The notes beneath the pieces were generated by a model. It made no database searches, had not been told where the DNA came from, and was given only the letters and a program-made list of their open reading frames with translations. Positions 5,206 to 6,958 of a stretch of DNA of 6,958 nucleotides are shown here, piece after piece. The DNA is from Desulfovibrio sp. (GTDB lineage Bacteria > Desulfobacterota > Desulfovibrionia > Desulfovibrionales > Desulfovibrionaceae): assembly GCA_022837365.1 (NCBI GenBank), contig JALHHV010000188.1:767-7724 (forward strand). The letters run 5' to 3'. Positions within the stretch are counted from its first letter, which is position 1; each line of letters starts with the position of its first letter. The position numbers and the translations under genes are program-made.

Positions 5206-6958
5206 ATGACCAGACGCCCCGTCATCTCGCAGAGCCGCAACATCGCCATCGCCGGGGGCATCCTGGCGCTGGTGTGCTCCGGCGCCTTGCTGCTGTGGAT
5301 CAACCACGGCTGGCACGCCAGCCTGCGCGGCTTCCTGCCGGTCGTGAAGGCGCTGCGCATCGCCCGGGCCGACCTGCTGAAGGGGCAACTGGCCGCGGAA
5401 CGCCAACTGGCGGGCGACGCCGACATCCTTCCCGGCATCCACGGCGCCTATTTCGAGCAGGGCGCAGGCAGGCTGTACGACGCCGTGGACGAACTGCTGG
5501 CGCCGGGCGGCGCCCTGCCCGGCCACGCCATTCCGGGCGTCCCCGCCATTCCCGCCGCCCGCCTCTTCCGTGACGACGCGCCGGAAATGCTGGTGGCCCA
5601 GCTGCGCATCTACGCCGACGGCATCACCGCGCTGGACCGCACCACCAACGCCCGCCTCTCCACCCCGCGCGAGGAGCACCCCCTGCTGGTGCTGGAACAG
5701 CGGAGGGCCTTCACCGAACTGGACCGGCTGGGCGACGCGCTGGAGCGCAACGTCTTCGTCCGCTTCGTGGAGGACGCCGAGCGCCAGAGCCGCCTGACGC
5801 GGGTGGTCTTCGTGCTGTGGATGGGCTTTCTGTGCGGCCTCACCCTGCTGTTCAAGGTGGCCGCCGACCGCCGCCGCGCCGCCGAGATGGCCCTGGTGGA
5901 CAGCGAGGAGCGCTGGCAATTCGCCCTGGAAGGGCCCGGCGACGGCGTGTGGGACTGGAACCTCCCCACCGGGGAACTGTTCCTTTCGCCCCGCTGGAAG
6001 GAACTGCTGGGGTACGGGGAGCACGAGATCGGCGCCTCGCCCCGCGAATGGGAAGACCGGGTGCACCCCGACGACCGGCAGCGCATGCGGGCCGACATGG
6101 ACCTGCACCTTTCCGGCGCCGCCTCCACCTACCGCTCGGAATACCGCATGCGGCGCAAGGACGGCTCGTACATCTGGGTGCTGGGCCGGGGCAAGGTGAT
6201 GTCCCTTGCGGAAGACGGAACCCCGCTGCGCTTCGTGGGCACCCATTCCGACGTCACCGCCCGCCGCCAGGCCGAAGAGGCCCTGCGCACCAGCCGCGAG
6301 AACCTGGCCGTCACCCTGCGCTCCATCGGCGACGCGGTGATGGCCACCGACCGCGCCGGGCGCGTCACCCTGATGAATCCGGTGGCCGAGCGGCTTACCG
6401 GCTGGCCCTTCGGCACGGCCAGGGGGCGGCACATCGGCGAGGTGTTCGTCATCGTCTCCGGCGGCACGCGCGAACCGGTGCCCGACCCCGTGGCCCGCGC
6501 CGTGAGCTCCGGCCAGGTGGTGGAACTGTCCAACGACACCCTGCTGCTGGCCCGCGACGGCGCGGAATACCAGATATCGGACAGCGCCGCCCCCATCCAC
6601 GACGCGGCCGGGGAGATCACCGGGGCGGTGCTGGTGTTCACCGACGTCAGCGCCCAGTACGTGGCCCGCCGCCAGTTGCTGCGACGAGGACGGCACCGTG
6701 CTGGCCCTCAACCGCAGTTGGTGCGAACTTTCCGGCTACGCTCCCGGCAGCGTGCCCACCCTGGCCCGCTGGGAGGAATTGGCCATGCGCGGCGATCCGG
6801 TGCATGCGCCCCATGCGAGACAGGACGCAAGACAAGACGCAAGACAGGACGCGGTTCCAGGCGGCGGGGATGGCGGCGCGGGCGATGCCGCGCGCCACCC
6901 CACCGACACCGACACCCTGTACGCCCTGGGCGCGCGCAGGGCCGACGGCGAACACCCG
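5206..6958 (+). CDS. Membrane-bound multi-PAS sensor protein (3' partial, frame break near 6682)
   Basis: This is the N-terminal part of an inner-membrane sensor that runs off the window. TM1 spans about residues 12-31 (IAIAGGILALVCSGALLLWI). A mostly helical periplasmic domain of about 165 residues follows. TM2 is about 200-216 (VVFVLWMGFLCGLTLLF). PAS1, about 233-355, is of the PAS_3 type (WDWNLPTGELFLSPRWKELLGY, HPDDR, RMRRKDGSYIWV, GTHSDVTARR). PAS2, about 366-485, has SIGDAVMATDRAGRVTLMNP and ends LVFTDVSAQY. After L492 (6679-6681) the frame-1 translation becomes arginine/proline-rich nonsense, although it stays open to the edge. The coding signature moves to frame 2 with a third PAS start. 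No histidine-kinase H-box, ATPase, GGDEF or response-regulator domain lies inside the window, so the output type cannot be stated; histidine kinase or diguanylate cyclase are the usual possibilities. Its position after the binding-protein gene suggests that the liganded binding protein is its input (inference). Confidence 0.8.
   Translation, partial: MTRRPVISQSRNIAIAGGILALVCSGALLLWINHGWHASLRGFLPVVKALRIARADLLKGQLAAERQLAGDADILPGIHGAYFEQGAGRLYDAVDELLAPGGALPGHAIPGVPAIPAARLFRDDAPEMLVAQLRIYADGITALDRTTNARLSTPREEHPLLVLEQRRAFTELDRLGDALERNVFVRFVEDAERQSRLTRVVFVLWMGFLCGLTLLFKVAADRRRAAEMALVDSEERWQFALEGPGDGVWDWNLPTGELFLSPRWKELLGYGEHEIGASPREWEDRVHPDDRQRMRADMDLHLSGAASTYRSEYRMRRKDGSYIWVLGRGKVMSLAEDGTPLRFVGTHSDVTARRQAEEALRTSRENLAVTLRSIGDAVMATDRAGRVTLMNPVAERLTGWPFGTARGRHIGEVFVIVSGGTREPVPDPVARAVSSGQVVELSNDTLLLARDGAEYQISDSAAPIHDAAGEITGAVLVFTDVSAQYVARRQLLRRGRHRAGPQPQLVRTFRLRSRQRAHPGPLGGIGHARRSGACAPCETGRKTRRKTGRGSRRRGWRRGRCRAPPHRHRHPVRPGRAQGRRRTP
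6683..6958 (+). pseudogene. Out-of-frame continuation: start of a third PAS domain
   Basis: From 6683 frame 2 has the codon bias of a real gene and encodes DEDGTVLALNRSWCELSGYAP, the usual PAS core (acidic-x-x-G-x-V-x-x-x-N-x-x-x-x-x-x-x-GY), then a low-complexity Ala/Arg/Gln/Asp and Gly-rich stretch, and remains open at the edge. It follows QLLR of the sensor (ending 6682) without the 20-30 residues that normally precede this core in a PAS domain. The simplest reading is that it belongs to the same protein and that a stretch of DNA of a length not divisible by three is missing. No start codon with a ribosome binding site marks it as a new gene. Confidence 0.7.
6815..6850 (+). repeat. Three 12-bp tandem repeats encoding Ala-Arg-Gln-Asp
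   Basis: Three 12-bp units (GCG/GCA AGA CAG/CAA GAC) lie in frame 2 and encode (ARQD)x3, just after the third PAS core. The AGA arginine codon, rare in this GC-rich window, is used in all three. It is in-frame and would change length in four-residue steps. Confidence 0.85.

Noticed and set aside
5168..5209. 13-codon ORF (MDAEPATSTGPAA) whose stop overlaps the sensor ATG as ATGA
   Set aside because: The overlap would suit translational coupling, but there is no ribosome binding site before its ATG and the sequence is ordinary; chance is the better explanation.
5008..6711. 567-codon open frame on the minus strand
   Set aside because: It is antisense to the binding-protein end and the PAS sensor, is low-complexity (Gly/Ala/Val/His), and has no recognisable motif. 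It is a GC-driven shadow.

Overview
The window is GC-rich and compactly coded, with strong G/C bias at third codon positions, AGGA-type ribosome binding sites and long non-coding antisense ORFs. Gene content and the style of the proteins (a TPR protein, a multi-PAS sensor, a PHP-glycosyltransferase fusion) suggest a Desulfovibrio/Nitratidesulfovibrio-like sulfate reducer. That assignment is an impression from protein style, not a database result. No rRNA, tRNA, CRISPR array, insertion sequence or prophage gene was seen.

Layout. Positions 1-194 hold a short, possibly 5'-truncated ORF for a small hydrophobic protein. From 382 to 3044 on the + strand lies a large gene with an N-terminal PHP metal-dependent phosphoesterase domain, a middle helical/hydrophobic region of unknown family, a tandem Asp-x-His-Ala repeat, and a C-terminal GT4-type glycosyltransferase. 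As given, the gene is broken by a frame change near 2655, which separates the second Rossmann half of the glycosyltransferase (2655-3044) from the rest. A short convergent intergenic region (3045-3167) with two hairpins separates it from a minus-strand TPR gene (3168-3911, or to 3935). A divergent promoter region (about 3940-4229) serves the TPR gene on the left and a solute-binding-protein gene (4230-5111) on the right. After a 94-bp spacer with a perfect 12-bp hairpin, a membrane-bound PAS sensor gene starts at 5206 and runs off the right edge. Its reading frame also breaks, near 6682, at the start of a third PAS domain.

Working together. The solute-binding protein resembles the ectoine/hydroxyectoine-type (EhuB-like) family 3 binding proteins. 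No ABC permease or ATPase gene is next to it. Its neighbour is a two-TM sensor with a roughly 165-residue periplasmic domain, so the pair most likely forms a ligand-sensing module rather than an importer (inference). The PHP-glycosyltransferase probably makes a glycolipid or surface glycan and may couple dephosphorylation to glycosyl transfer (inference).

The most notable points are the PHP-GT fusion with its histidine/aspartate repeat linker, the binding protein/PAS sensor pair, and two frame breaks within 7 kb. The breaks mean that either both genes are decaying or the sequence contains errors.
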